The notes under the pieces were generated by a model. It did no database searches and was not told the origin of the DNA. It worked only from the letters and a program-made list of their open reading frames with translations. From NCBI GenBank assembly GCA_910589035.1, contig CAJUSI010000025.1:62001-126000 (forward strand): a stretch of 64,000 bases of DNA, given 5' to 3'. The position numbers were made by a program, and so were the translations under genes. Shown in pieces: positions 34,546 to 43,420 of this stretch. Each line of letters starts with the position of its first letter. The stretch's first letter is position 1. The DNA comes from an uncultured Acetatifactor sp. GTDB taxonomy: Bacteria > Bacillota > Clostridia > Lachnospirales > Lachnospiraceae.

Positions 34546-35715
34546 TCAATAAAATACATGCCCGCCGATATTGATACCGCTCAATCCTTCGATGGGAGTT
34601 CTGAAAAACACACAGTTGCCTACATTGGTAATGCCCGACATGGCCGCATCGGCCGCCCTGTAGCAATCGTCGTTTGCCATGCCGGTAGCCAGGGCCAGAT
34701 CCAGGCGGCCGCTTCCCACAGGCGAGAACTGCCGGCTCTGGTAAATAACGCCCACCACCGTGTCCGGGAATTCCCCGCTCAGCACCCGGTTCATCACCAC
34801 GCTTCCCACCGCCACCTTGCCTTCATAGGGTTCGCCCCCAGCCTCGCAGTAAATCAGATTGGCCAGAAGGTATCTGTCACCCTCCGCAAAGCTCACCTCG
34901 GAGATATCCCTCCAGGTCCCGTTGGCCGCCGCCTGGGACATGGCAATTTCCTGGGCAAGCTTCTGCCTCAGGTATTCCAGATCCTCCTCCTTCTTCTTAA
35001 TCTCCGCCTCGTATTCCAATGCTCTCTGCTCGGCGACGGATATCTGATCCCCATACTGGGCGATGGCGCCGGAGGTCTGGCTGATCAGGCCGGAGACCTT
35101 GTCCCTCTCCTCTTCCGCCCGGGTCTGCAGGCCTTCCAGCTCCGTTCTCTCCTTTTGAAGCCTTGCCTCATTTTCCTCTATGAGGATCCTGTTGTCCTTA
35201 AATTCCTGCAGCATCTTCTGATCATAGGCCGCCACCTTTTCAATGCGGTCTGCCATATTCAGGAAATCCCCCAGGCTCCCTGTGGCCAGAAGGGTGGTCA
35301 GATAGCTGTCCTCCTGCTGCTCATACAGGCGGCGCATAATGGCCGTCATGCTGGCATACTGCCATTCTTCCTTCGCCTTCGCCTCCTCCAGCGCAGCCTG
35401 CGTATCGGAAATCTCCTGCTCCTTGATATGTATCTGCTCTTCCAGCTCCTCCAGGTTTGACACCACCGAAGCCATCTGGGTATTCAGATAATCCAGTTCC
35501 TTTTTCAGATTATCCCTTTTCCCTTCCATGGCATCCAGATTCTCCTGGGTCTTGTCCAGCTCCTCTTCCAGTCTGTCCCTCTCATCTTCCGCCTGATCGA
35601 TCTCCTCCTGAGTCTTGGAAGTTGCAGACACCACAAAGGAACCGGCCCCGAAGACCGATGTGCCTGCCAGAAGTGCCCCTGTTAAGATAATCGCATATTT
35701 ACTGTACTTTTTCAC
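34546..35715 (-). CDS. Secreted coiled-coil cell wall hydrolase (SleB/CwlJ-type)
   Basis: 389 aa. Signal peptide (AIILTGALLAGTSVFGAGSFVVSA), a PcsB/CwlO-like coiled coil (~33-270), and a C-terminal Hydrolase_2 domain (~283-389) with LANLIYCEAGGEPYEGKVAVGSVVMNRV (catalytic Glu) and QFSPVGSGRL. This joins a division-type peptidoglycan hydrolase scaffold to a SleB-like lytic domain. Likely regulated by FtsEX-like partners through the coiled coil, by analogy. Confidence 0.9.
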   Translation of the reverse strand: MKKYSKYAIILTGALLAGTSVFGAGSFVVSATSKTQEEIDQAEDERDRLEEELDKTQENLDAMEGKRDNLKKELDYLNTQMASVVSNLEELEEQIHIKEQEISDTQAALEEAKAKEEWQYASMTAIMRRLYEQQEDSYLTTLLATGSLGDFLNMADRIEKVAAYDQKMLQEFKDNRILIEENEARLQKERTELEGLQTRAEEERDKVSGLISQTSGAIAQYGDQISVAEQRALEYEAEIKKKEEDLEYLRQKLAQEIAMSQAAANGTWRDISEVSFAEGDRYLLANLIYCEAGGEPYEGKVAVGSVVMNRVLSGEFPDTVVGVIYQSRQFSPVGSGRLDLALATGMANDDCYRAADAAMSGITNVGNCVFFRTPIEGLSGINIGGHVFY

Positions 35716-35742
35716 GGCTCCTCTCCCGCACCTTTTCTCAGA

Positions 35743-36372
35743 TCATTTTGTGCCGAAAATCCGGTCGCCAGCATCCCCGAGGCCCGGCACAATATAGCCA
35801 TGGTCATTCAGCTTTTCATCCAGCGCTCCCACATACAGATCCACATCCGGATGAGCGGCACTCATGGCCTCCACTCCTTCCGGCGCCGCAATGATGCACA
35901 TGAAATGAATGTTTTTGCAGCCCTTGTCCTTCAGCATCTGTATGGCCGCAATGGAGGAACCTCCGGTTGCCAGCATGGGATCCACCACAAACACTTCCCG
36001 CTCCGCGCAGTCCGCCGGAAGCTTGCAGTAATATTCCACGGGCTTTAAGGTTTCCGGATCCCTGTACAGGCCGATATGCCCCACCCTGGCCGCAGGAATC
36101 AGGGTCAGCATGCCGTCCACCATTCCCAGGCCCGCCCGGAGAATGGGGACGATCGCCATCTTTTTGCCTCTCAGCTCCCTGACCGTCGTCCTGCAGATGG
36201 GCGTCTCAATCTCCACCGGATCCAGCTTTAAATCCCTGGTGGCTTCATAGCAGATCAGCATGGCAATCTCGCCGATGGTCTGGCGGAAATCCTTGGTTCC
36301 CGTCTCCTTCCTGCGGATAAGCCCGATCTTGTGCTGAATCAGCGGATGATCCATAATAATTACATTTGCCAT
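35743..36372 (-). CDS. upp: Uracil phosphoribosyltransferase
   Basis: 209 aa. Converts uracil and PRPP to UMP (salvage). MDHPLIQHKIGLIRRKETG, VPILRAGLGMVDG, the PRPP loop VFVVDPMLATGGSS and the C-terminal GYIVPGLGDAGDRIFGT are intact. ATG 36372 has AGGAGG 5 nt upstream; that SD overlaps the boundary of a dispersed repeat copy. The frame is open further upstream through the repeat but that is not coding. Confidence 0.97.
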   Translation of the reverse strand: MANVIIMDHPLIQHKIGLIRRKETGTKDFRQTIGEIAMLICYEATRDLKLDPVEIETPICRTTVRELRGKKMAIVPILRAGLGMVDGMLTLIPAARVGHIGLYRDPETLKPVEYYCKLPADCAEREVFVVDPMLATGGSSIAAIQMLKDKGCKNIHFMCIIAAPEGVEAMSAAHPDVDLYVGALDEKLNDHGYIVPGLGDAGDRIFGTK

Positions 36373-36380
36373 TTTTCCTC

Positions 36381-36468
36381 CTAACCCGGATAAACCGGAA
36401 GCAAAATTTTTCCATTTTGCGCAGGATTTCGTTGTTAAGCGTCTAACCCGGACATGCCGGAACCAGGA
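36381..36468 (+). repeat. Dispersed ~65-bp repeat, copy B plus partial second copy
   Basis: CTAACCCGGATAAACCGGAA, then CATTTTGCGCAGGATTTCGT and TGTTAAGCGTCTAA (to 36446), immediately followed by another CTAACCCGGACATGCCGGAA start. The repeat abuts the Shine-Dalgarno of upp, so it is part of the upp 5' leader. Confidence 0.8.
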
Positions 36469-36589
36469 AATCGTTATAATATATACTCCTGGCCGAAAAC
36501 AATTACAAATCTGAATGTATAGCCAGTGAACGATTCCTGCGAATTGCTGATATTTAACCAAGCACAGAATTTCAATGAATTCCCGGCCC

Positions 36590-38113
36590 TTACTTCTCAA
36601 TCAGGTTCACTCTGCGCCGATGGCGTTCCTCGCCGGAGAAAGGTGTATTTAAGAAGGTCTCCACAATCTCCAGCGCCAGATTTCCGCCCACAATCCCCGC
36701 CCCCAGAGCCAGCATATTGGCGTCATTGTGAAGCCTGGTCAGCTTTGCGGAAAGGGGATCCCCGCACAGCGCGCAGCGGATGCCCGGCACTTTGTTGGCA
36801 GAAATGCTGATGCCGATACCCGTGGTGCAGATGACAATGCCCTGCTCACATTTCCCTGATGCCACCGCCTCCGCAACGGCATGTCCGAATACGGGATAGT
36901 CGCAGCTCTCCTCGCTGTAGCAGCCCAGATCCTCATAGGAAATCTTCCTTTCCTCCAGATAGTGAATCACTCTCTGCTTCAGGGCGAACCCGCCATGATC
37001 GCTTCCAATCGCCACCATACTGCCTGCCTCCTTTTCCGCGTCCATTCCTGCTTTTCTAACATTTACCACATGATGCCCCGCCGCCTTCAGCAGCCGGTTC
37101 ATAATGGCCTGTCCCAGCCCCTGGTCCGGAAAGCTTTCCGAATAAATTCTGGTTACTCCCCGGTCGTCAAAGGCTCTCAGAGCCGAAAAGAGATTTCTGG
37201 CAATCTCCTCCTCATCCCCGCGGCTCCCCACACATTGTACCACATCTGCATGGTATTGTTCAAGTAGTTCTGATGTGGCAAGCACTCCAGTTTTTTCTCC
37301 GGTTTCCCCATCTCTGGCCGTCTGCCGGTTTATATAGGCGATCACCTGCTCCGGCGGGCCCTCCACCACGAGCAGATTTCCCTTTGGGGCGTAATGCCGG
37401 TATTTCATTCCGGGAGCTTTGGGGGCCTGGCCGCTGCCGTCTCCCGCTAAGCCTGCATCCATCTCTACCTTTCCCAGTACTTCTTCCAACATCTCCTGCG
37501 TGATATATCCCGGGCGCAGAATCCTGGGCGGTTCCGCGGTCAGGTCTAGAATGGTGGACTCCAGTCCGATGCCCACATCTCCCCCGTCCAGGATCATCTC
37601 GATCTTCCCGTCCATATCCTCCGTCACATATCCGGCCCGGGTGGGGCTTGGCCTGCCGGAGGCGTTGGCGCTAGGCGCGGCAATGTATCCTCCCCCGTAT
37701 TCGATCAGCTTCCTGGCCGCCGGGTGAGAGGGAAAACGCACCGCCACCGTGTCCAGACCTCCCGTCGTCTCATAGGGCACACAGTCCGCCTTATGCAGGA
37801 TCATGGTCAGCGGCCCCGGCCAGAAGGCATCCGCTGTCCTGACTGCCTTCCCGGGAAGCTCCTTCACGATTTTCCGAATATCCTCAAATCGGCAGATGTG
37901 AATAATCAGCGGATTGTCCGATGGTCTGCCCTTGGCGGCGTATATTTTCCTGGCGGACTCCGGATTCAGGGCGTCTCCCCCCAGTCCGTATACCGTCTCT
38001 GTGGGAAAAGCCACCAGCCCGCCGCCTTTTATGATCTCCCCGGCCTGCCGCAGCGCCTCCTCCGCCTGCCCTGCCGGGCATTCCCCGTCTACCTGAACGA
38101 CACTTGTCTTCAT
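36590..38113 (-). CDS. Fusion of threonylcarbamoyl-AMP synthase (Sua5) and ribose-5-P isomerase B
   Basis: 507 aa. Residues ~15-210 are a Sua5/YrdC domain (GGLVAFPTETVYGLGGDAL, AAKGRPSDNPLIIHI, IAAPSANASGRPSPT), followed by the Sua5 C-terminal domain (~215-345, YRHYAPKGNLLVVEG), which together make TC-AMP for tRNA t6A. Residues ~365-507 are a full RpiB (IGSDHGGFALKQRVIHYL, CTTGIGISISANKVPGIRCALC, LHNDANMLALGAGIVG) interconverting ribose-5-P and ribulose-5-P. No stop or frameshift separates them. GGATGGAGAC precedes the ATG. Confidence 0.93.
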   Translation of the reverse strand: MKTSVVQVDGECPAGQAEEALRQAGEIIKGGGLVAFPTETVYGLGGDALNPESARKIYAAKGRPSDNPLIIHICRFEDIRKIVKELPGKAVRTADAFWPGPLTMILHKADCVPYETTGGLDTVAVRFPSHPAARKLIEYGGGYIAAPSANASGRPSPTRAGYVTEDMDGKIEMILDGGDVGIGLESTILDLTAEPPRILRPGYITQEMLEEVLGKVEMDAGLAGDGSGQAPKAPGMKYRHYAPKGNLLVVEGPPEQVIAYINRQTARDGETGEKTGVLATSELLEQYHADVVQCVGSRGDEEEIARNLFSALRAFDDRGVTRIYSESFPDQGLGQAIMNRLLKAAGHHVVNVRKAGMDAEKEAGSMVAIGSDHGGFALKQRVIHYLEERKISYEDLGCYSEESCDYPVFGHAVAEAVASGKCEQGIVICTTGIGISISANKVPGIRCALCGDPLSAKLTRLHNDANMLALGAGIVGGNLALEIVETFLNTPFSGEERHRRRVNLIEK

Positions 38114-38209
38114 GTCTCCATCCTTCTTCCTGCTTCTATCCTTCTTCCTGCCCGGTCAAGCCGGAGCCGGGCCTTTCTGCGGTCTGCCATACTCTGCCTA
38201 TTAGATTCT

Positions 38210-39073
38210 TCATCCCTGCCCGCCGTCCCCGGAAATGAACAGGACCCCCAGGGTGCCCGGTCCGCAGTGGCTGGAAATCACGCCGCCCGCCACGGTCTCC
38301 AGAATCTCGTCAAAGCGGTTCAGCGAAGTCAGATAAGTCCGCACCGCTTCCACCAGCTCTCGGTCACAGCCGGAATGGGTGATAAAGACCCGGTCCTTTT
38401 TCGCCCGCTTCAATTCCTCCTCCATATCCTTCACATAGGACATAACCACCTTGTCCGGCTGTCCCCGGTACTTTCTGCCGGGCCTCATTTTCCCTTCCTC
38501 CACCACGATCCTGGGATGAAGCTTCAGCACCCCTCCCGCCATGGCCGCCAGACCGCTGCATCTTCCTCCACGATGGAGATAGACCAGCGTATCCACCACA
38601 AAGCTGGCCCGCACCAGGGGCTTCAGCTCCTCCATCCGCTTTACGATGGTCTGCGCATCCGCTCCGGCCCTGGCCATAATCGCCGCCTCCACCACCAGAT
38701 GCCCGATACCGGTGGAGAGATTCGCGGAGTCCACCACTTTGATAAGGCGGGAGCATCCCAGCTCCTCCGCCGCTATTCTCATCACATTACCGGAAGTGGA
38801 CATTTCCGACGATATGGAAAAGCAGACCACCTCCCGCCCCGCCTCCGCATAGGGCTTAAGGAGCTCCATGGCCGCGTCCTGAGAGGGTGCCGAGGTCTTG
38901 GGCGTGGCTCCGTGGGCATCCGACCACTCATAGATCTCCCGGGGTGTTATGTTGACACCGTCCAGATATTCCGCCTCGCCCAGCAGGATATGCAGGGGCA
39001 GGATGGTTATCTCGTATTTCTCCAGCAGATCCTTTGACAGATCGCAGGTACTGTCCGCAATAATTTTAACCAT
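38210..39073 (-). CDS. DegV-family fatty-acid-binding protein
   Basis: 287 aa. IIADSTCDLSKDLLEKYEITILPLHILLG, TSAPSQDAAMELL, VVDSANLSTGIGHLV and STLVYLHRGGRCSG-like FVVDTLVYLHRGGRCSGLAAMAGG define DegV proteins. They bind a fatty acid and in FakB members deliver it to the FakA kinase; no fakA is nearby. GAAGGAGGG precedes the ATG. Confidence 0.9.
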   Translation of the reverse strand: MVKIIADSTCDLSKDLLEKYEITILPLHILLGEAEYLDGVNITPREIYEWSDAHGATPKTSAPSQDAAMELLKPYAEAGREVVCFSISSEMSTSGNVMRIAAEELGCSRLIKVVDSANLSTGIGHLVVEAAIMARAGADAQTIVKRMEELKPLVRASFVVDTLVYLHRGGRCSGLAAMAGGVLKLHPRIVVEEGKMRPGRKYRGQPDKVVMSYVKDMEEELKRAKKDRVFITHSGCDRELVEAVRTYLTSLNRFDEILETVAGGVISSHCGPGTLGVLFISGDGGQG

Positions 39074-39240
39074 GTGATTTCCCTCCTTCTTTCACAAAGT
39101 TCCGACACTTCTCTGCGTTCTTCGCAGGCGGCAGGCGGAGCCGATAATCTCTGCCCTCTACAGATTCTGTCTTCCGCAAACGGAAGCCCCCTATGCCCCT
39201 GCCCGGACAAGCTTCTCCGTTCTTCCCGGGAAGAAAAGTG

Positions 39241-39330
39241 TGTAAAAAACTTCTAAGTTGCACACTGAAGAATCGCAGGGGAAGCGATTCTTCTCACGGA
39301 TTGTTTGTGCCGCCGCAGGCGGCATGACGG
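39241..39330 (+). repeat. Hairpin element shared with the atp spacer
   Basis: CTTCTAAGTTGCACACTGAA followed by GAAGAATCGC-AGGGGAA-GCGATTCTTC. The minus strand at 28304-28345 reads TCTAAGTTGCGCATGGAAGA and continues with the matching hairpin, so this is a second copy of one element. A further stem TGCCGCC/GGCGGCA follows at ~39309-39325. The remaining 39074-39478 gap has no gene. Confidence 0.65.
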
Positions 39331-39430
39331 GAAGTGTGAAACAGCAAATGGCTGCCTCCCCGCATATTCGTTTGTATTTGATTATAAGATAATTGTCTGC
39401 GTTTTACAATGCAAACTTAATGCCTCTTTT

Positions 39431-39465
39431 CCAGACCCGGACGAGCCGGAAGCAATATTTTGCCA
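39431..39465 (+). repeat. Dispersed ~65-bp repeat, truncated copy F
   Basis: CAGACCCGGACGAGCCGGAA and GCAATATTTTGCCA match the first half of the family; the GATTTCGTTGTTAA half is missing. It sits 14 bp beyond the stop of the S-component-like gene. Confidence 0.55.
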
Positions 39466-39478
39466 GGGGCCGCGCCGC

Positions 39479-40009
39479 TCAGCGCCGCTTTTTCAGCACT
39501 GCGCATATGGGCAGTGCCACGATTCCTCCCAGAAGGGCGGTGATCAGCTGGGGCAGGGAAAACATGCCGGATATCACCGCGGCCTGGGGCTGCGGAAGCT
39601 CCAGCATCGGAACCGCCAGCTTTACAATGCCCAAATACAGCACCGCGGCTTTTGCCAGGGCTCCCGCAGTCAGGGATATCGCTGCGGCCAGTTTTTTCCG
39701 TCCCAGCAGTGCCTTCCCCGGGAAATGCCATACCAGGACCAGCGTGGTATTTCCCAGGGCAATAAAAGGAATCAGGCTCCAAAGCGGCCCTATTCCCACT
39801 AGCTTCGCCATCACGGGCGAAAGTACGGACACAAAAACTCCCGGCCAGAGGCCGCAGCTTCTGACCGTGACAATGAGCAGCGCGTTGACCAGGGTTCCCG
39901 TAACCAGGGTGTTCCCCATGGGCGCCGTAGCCGCCTGGAGTACCACAAGCAATGCGGTAAGGGCGCCCGTAAAGGTTATCTGTGCTGTCTTTTCCATATT
40001 TTTACTCAT
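39479..40009 (-). CDS. ECF-transporter S-component-like membrane protein
   Basis: 176 aa, about five to six helices (ITFTGALTALLVVLQAATAP, LVNALLIVTVRSCGLWPGVFVSVLSPVMAKLVG, LIPFIALGNTTLVLVWHF, LPQLITALLGGIVALPICAVL). The layout, small size and an N-terminal TGALTAL segment resemble ECF vitamin-transporter S components, but no substrate signature is clear. No energising ATPase genes nearby. It follows the amidohydrolase by 46 bp and may be co-transcribed. Confidence 0.65.
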   Translation of the reverse strand: MSKNMEKTAQITFTGALTALLVVLQAATAPMGNTLVTGTLVNALLIVTVRSCGLWPGVFVSVLSPVMAKLVGIGPLWSLIPFIALGNTTLVLVWHFPGKALLGRKKLAAAISLTAGALAKAAVLYLGIVKLAVPMLELPQPQAAVISGMFSLPQLITALLGGIVALPICAVLKKRR

Positions 40010-40055
40010 AAATTATGCTCCCCGCCCGCTTCTCCGGGCGCAATCCGAAAGCCGT

Positions 40056-41204
40056 TCACTCTTCCACTCTGATTCCGTCGATGAATACATGCTTTACCCG
40101 GGTGGATACTTCGAAGGGGCAGCCGTCCGTAATCACCAGATCCGCGTCCTTTCCTGTCTCCAGGGAGCCCACCCTGTCCGCGATGCCCGCATGCTTTGCC
40201 GGGTTGATGGTGATGGCCTGCAGCGCCGCGAAGGGATCCATTCCCGCCTGTACCGCCAGTCCCGCGCAGAGAGGGAGGTATTCCTGGGGAATCACCGGGG
40301 AATCCGTGATGATGGAAACCTGGCAGCCCGCCGCGGCCAACAGCCCCGGGGTCGTCCAGCTCTTATTGCGCAGTTCGAACTTGGACGCGCCGGTGAGGGT
40401 GGGACCCACCGCCATGGGCACATTCTCCTTCGCCAGCTCCTCCACGATCAGATGCCCCTCCGTCACATGCTCCAGGGTGATCTTCAGGTCAAACTCCCTG
40501 GCAATGCGCAGGGCGGTAAAGATATCCTCCGTGGCATGGGCATGGGCCTTCAAGGGGATCTCCTTTTTCAGCACGGGAATCAGCGCCTCCAGCTTCATGT
40601 CGAAGGCAGGCCTCTTGGACAGGTCCTCCCCTGCCGCCTCCTTCTTCTCCATATATTCCCCTGCCTTGAACAGGATCTCCCGCAGCAACGCCGCCGTGGT
40701 CATGCGGCTGGAGTCCTTCTTATCCCGGTACACTCTCTTGGGATTCTCGCCGAAGGCGCATTTCATGGCCACGCCGTCCCGGATCACCATATCCTCCGCC
40801 CTTTTTCCCACGGTCTTCAGGGTGGTGAAGGTACCGCCCAGCACATTGGCGCTTCCCGGCCCCACGCAGACGGAGGTAACCCCTGCCGCCGCAGCCATAC
40901 GAAACGCCGGGTCAAAGGGCTTCACCCCGTCTATACCCCGCATCTGCGGGCTGAGAATATCGTTCAGTTCGTTGTAGTCCATTCCCTCATAACCGATACC
41001 ATAGCCGTCCAGGCCGATATGTCCGTGAGCCTCCACAAAGCCCGGATACACCCTTAGCCCCTCCGCGTCTATCACTCTGGCTCCCTCCGGGATCTCCAGA
41101 TTCTCTCCGATAGCGCTGATCTTTCCCTCCCTTACCAGGATGTCCCCCTGAAAGGCGTCCCGGTGAATGCCGTCATGAATCAGACCGTTTTTCATTATCC
41201 ACAT
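40056..41204 (-). CDS. Metal-dependent amidohydrolase
   Basis: 382 aa from ATG 41204 (AAGGAGGATAAAAATT). Imidazolonepropionase-like fold: composite N-terminal beta domain, metal motif VYPGFVEAHGHIGLD (H-x-H), later KAHAHATEDI, ITLEHVTEGH, and SIITDSPVIPQEYL with the catalytic Asp, ending KDADLVITDGCPFEV. It hydrolyses an amide or cyclic amide; the substrate is unknown. The upstream leader carries a dispersed repeat copy. Confidence 0.88.
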   Translation of the reverse strand: MWIMKNGLIHDGIHRDAFQGDILVREGKISAIGENLEIPEGARVIDAEGLRVYPGFVEAHGHIGLDGYGIGYEGMDYNELNDILSPQMRGIDGVKPFDPAFRMAAAAGVTSVCVGPGSANVLGGTFTTLKTVGKRAEDMVIRDGVAMKCAFGENPKRVYRDKKDSSRMTTAALLREILFKAGEYMEKKEAAGEDLSKRPAFDMKLEALIPVLKKEIPLKAHAHATEDIFTALRIAREFDLKITLEHVTEGHLIVEELAKENVPMAVGPTLTGASKFELRNKSWTTPGLLAAAGCQVSIITDSPVIPQEYLPLCAGLAVQAGMDPFAALQAITINPAKHAGIADRVGSLETGKDADLVITDGCPFEVSTRVKHVFIDGIRVEE

Positions 41205-41233
41205 AATTTTTATCCTCCTTCTTAATGTGTAAA

Positions 41234-41300
41234 CCTGCCCCGGACAGGCCGGAACCAAAATTTCGCCAGAATGCGCAGGATTTCGTTATTAAACGCCTGA
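41234..41300 (+). repeat. Dispersed ~65-bp repeat, copy C
   Basis: CCTGCCCCGGACAGGCCGGA, ACCAAAATTTCGCCAGAATG, CGCAGGATTTCGTTATTAAA and CGCCTGA follow the family consensus over its full length. It lies 30 bp upstream of the amidohydrolase start. Confidence 0.8.
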
Positions 41301-41321
41301 GCGTCGGAATGAGAAATCAAA

Positions 41322-41343
41322 AGTGCCGCAAGTGAGCGGCACT
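41322..41343 (-). terminator. Terminator of the FliD-like gene
   Basis: Minus strand: AGTGCCGC-TCACTT-GCGGCACT, then TTTTGATTT; 66 bp after the stop at 41409. Confidence 0.8.
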
Positions 41344-41408
41344 CGTTACTTTTGCGAAGAATTATCTATCATATAAAGTCCCGGTTTTCTTTTGTTTCCG
41401 TAAGCAGC

Positions 41409-42629
41409 CTATACGGTCCCGGTATAACGGGAGCTTCCCTGTACCTGATAGGTTCCGCCGGCCGTGTAACCATTGGCGGCATTAGCCTGCGTAGTCAGAT
41501 AATACTCTACCAGAGACGCATTGGCAGCGATGGAAGAACCATAGTCCTTGAAGAATTCCTGTACCCTGGACATATCCGATTTCTTGAATGTGTCCTCATC
41601 AATCTTCATCCTGCCCTTCCCGTCCACGCTGATCCCAAAGCTTTTCAGCGCATTTTCATTGCGTGCCGTCTTCTCCCTGATATAGGACAGGTTTGCCACT
41701 ACGCCGGAATTTGCGCTGGATTCTGCCTTGTCGAACATCTTGTTGTAATTGCTCACAAAGCTCTTTGCCGCAGCGAAAATCTTCCTGATATCGTACTCGT
41801 CCGTCTCGCTGCCGTCCTTGTCTTTTACTTTTTGATACAATTCATCGGAGGCAAGGGTCTGGCTGTCCGCCTTGAGTGAGGAGGCGCCGGAAGAGGTCTT
41901 GTCGTCTGTGCCGGTCTTGTCCGTGCTGCCGGTGCCGGAGACAGAGCCTGCAAACTGGAGACGGGAGGAAACCACAGAACCATAACTCAAAATGTTATCG
42001 CCTGAGAACAAATCCTGTACCCTTGAGATGTCCGCATCCTTTAACTTCCCCTCATCGAGCATAAGCGTCCCGTCGGCCTTGATCGTGACGCCAAGCTCCG
42101 AAAGCTTATCGGAGTTCGCCGCCGTGCTGCTCATCATGTTCGCCACATATGCCGTCTTGCCGGTCAGTGTGGAATCCTTTGCTGCAGATACTACATTATT
42201 GTAATTCGTCACATAAGCTTTCATGGCGGAGACAACTTTGTCCGCCGCGCTCTGGCCGTCCTCGGAGTCCGTATAAGTATTTTCATTCCGCAGTGCCGAA
42301 ACGGAACTGCTCAGGCCGGACAGCCCCGCACTGAGATTCGTGTTGGCCTTCTGTACCTCTTTGGAAACCTTCGGATGCCTCTTCTCTTCCTCCAGCTTTT
42401 CAAGAATGTTTTTCGAACTGCTCCTCTTGCCGGTGGATGCCGTGCCTGTACTTGTACTCTGCCCCATCCCGTAATAGGCTTTCATCAGCTTACCATAGCT
42501 GCCGTTCTTGATGCTGGCATAATCCGACAGGAAATTCAGATTGCCCAGGCTGCCGCCCGAAGCCGAAAGATTCTGAAAGAGATATGAATAATCCGGCCCC
42601 TTATTTCCCACATCAATATTGATACCCAT
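41409..42629 (-). CDS. FliD-like protein with internal duplication
   Basis: 406 aa. Two homologous modules, KVVSAMKAYVTNYNNVVSAA...KLSELGVTIKADGTLMLDEGKLKDADISRVQDLF and AAKSFVSNYNKMFDKA...ALKSFGISVDGKGRMKIDEDTFKKSDMSRVQEFF, resemble the C-terminal region of flagellar hook-associated protein FliD. A Ser/Thr/Gly-rich linker separates them. The N-terminus lacks a signal peptide and FliD's N-domain. No flagellar genes are near. Start ATG 42629 follows AGGAGTGAGCGG. Probably an exported or surface filament-like protein; function unknown. Confidence 0.65.
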   Translation of the reverse strand: MGINIDVGNKGPDYSYLFQNLSASGGSLGNLNFLSDYASIKNGSYGKLMKAYYGMGQSTSTGTASTGKRSSSKNILEKLEEEKRHPKVSKEVQKANTNLSAGLSGLSSSVSALRNENTYTDSEDGQSAADKVVSAMKAYVTNYNNVVSAAKDSTLTGKTAYVANMMSSTAANSDKLSELGVTIKADGTLMLDEGKLKDADISRVQDLFSGDNILSYGSVVSSRLQFAGSVSGTGSTDKTGTDDKTSSGASSLKADSQTLASDELYQKVKDKDGSETDEYDIRKIFAAAKSFVSNYNKMFDKAESSANSGVVANLSYIREKTARNENALKSFGISVDGKGRMKIDEDTFKKSDMSRVQEFFKDYGSSIAANASLVEYYLTTQANAANGYTAGGTYQVQGSSRYTGTV

Positions 42630-42681
42630 ATAACCGCTCACTCCTTTTATCATTTATTGACTTCCCATAAAATTGTCTTTA

Positions 42682-42710
42682 AAGATACTCTTCAATATTT
42701 ATATCGTCAA
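42682..42710 (-). promoter_or_regulatory. Promoter candidate for the FliD-like gene
   Basis: Minus strand TTGACG (42705-42710), 17 bp, TATCTT (42682-42687), about 50 bp before the start. Confidence 0.5.
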
Positions 42711-42940
42711 ATTGCCATTAATTCACCATAATTTAGCATTTTAAATTAAAAATCTTTTTGATTCTCCCATGTTCCTTGCACTCAAGCATAACAATTTCCC
42801 CCGGCAACTGCGCTCCGATGGAAATAGTCCTGCCCATATATCTGCCGCCCCGCTTTCCGCTGTTCTAAACCCCTGAAGCACCTGACTTCTCCTATTATGG
42901 TAGCATAAAATATGCCGCCCTGCAAGGTTTACGAATGTCT

Positions 42941-42988
42941 GTCCCTGTTTTTGTCCCTGTTTTTGTCCCTGTTTTTGTCCATGTTTTT
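42941..42988. repeat. 12-bp tandem repeat, four copies
   Basis: GTCCCTGTTTTT repeated at 42941, 42953, 42965 and 42977 (last copy GTCCATG). On the minus strand it would encode KQGQ repeats in a short frame, but that frame has no ribosome binding site. The rest of the 42654-43049 gap is AT-rich and shows no gene. Confidence 0.85.
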
Positions 42989-43049
42989 TGCGCTCCTGAG
43001 GAATTATTAAAAATATTTTTAACTCTTTAAGGGTTATTTCCAAACGACT

Positions 43050-43400
43050 CTAATCAATTATATCATTTAATAATATTCGTTTATCAAACCCGCCGTTTAC
43101 GGAAGCCTTTTCAAGCCGAAGTCTCTCAAATTCTTCTAAAGACATTCCCTGCGCTTTTAACAATGCGTAAACAACCTCAACCACATCACATAATTCGGCT
43201 GCTTCATTTGATTCAAGAAATTCGGCAACCTCCTCCTGCAATTTACATTTTAACAGCTGCACAAATTCCTCATTGTCTTCAATACATTTATATACAGGAA
43301 TTCTTCCGTCCGCTTCGATCAGGGCCTTCCGGCATGGTATCATGCAGCAGGACTTCATAAAATTTATTTCCGTGACAACCGGTGATTTGTGCACAGGCAT
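43050..43400 (-). pseudogene. MazG-like phosphoribosyl-ATP pyrophosphohydrolase, frameshifted
   Basis: The C-terminal 90 residues (ALIEADGRIPVYKCIEDNEEFVQLLKCKLQEEVAEFLESNEAAELCDVVEVVYALLK...GGFDKRIL) are a standard small MazG-like house-cleaning domain with the E-E-E-D metal motif. The conserved KLVRDKIPE-like N-terminus is not in this frame; FYEVLLHDTMPE lies in another frame, and one extra G near 43325 would explain the shift. No ATG opens the upstream frame, so the gene is probably dead. Confidence 0.6.
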
Positions 43401-43420
43401 GAGACTTATACAATAAGCGC

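Noticed and set aside
36373..36600. N-terminal extension of upp
   Set aside because: The extra frame translates a dispersed repeat (CAKWKNFASGLSGL) and lacks a start signal.
42941..42988. CRISPR-like array
   Set aside because: The 12-bp units are contiguous with no spacers.
42741..43043. 100-aa ORF with KQGQ repeats
   Set aside because: Product of a 12-bp simple repeat; no start signal or conserved sequence.
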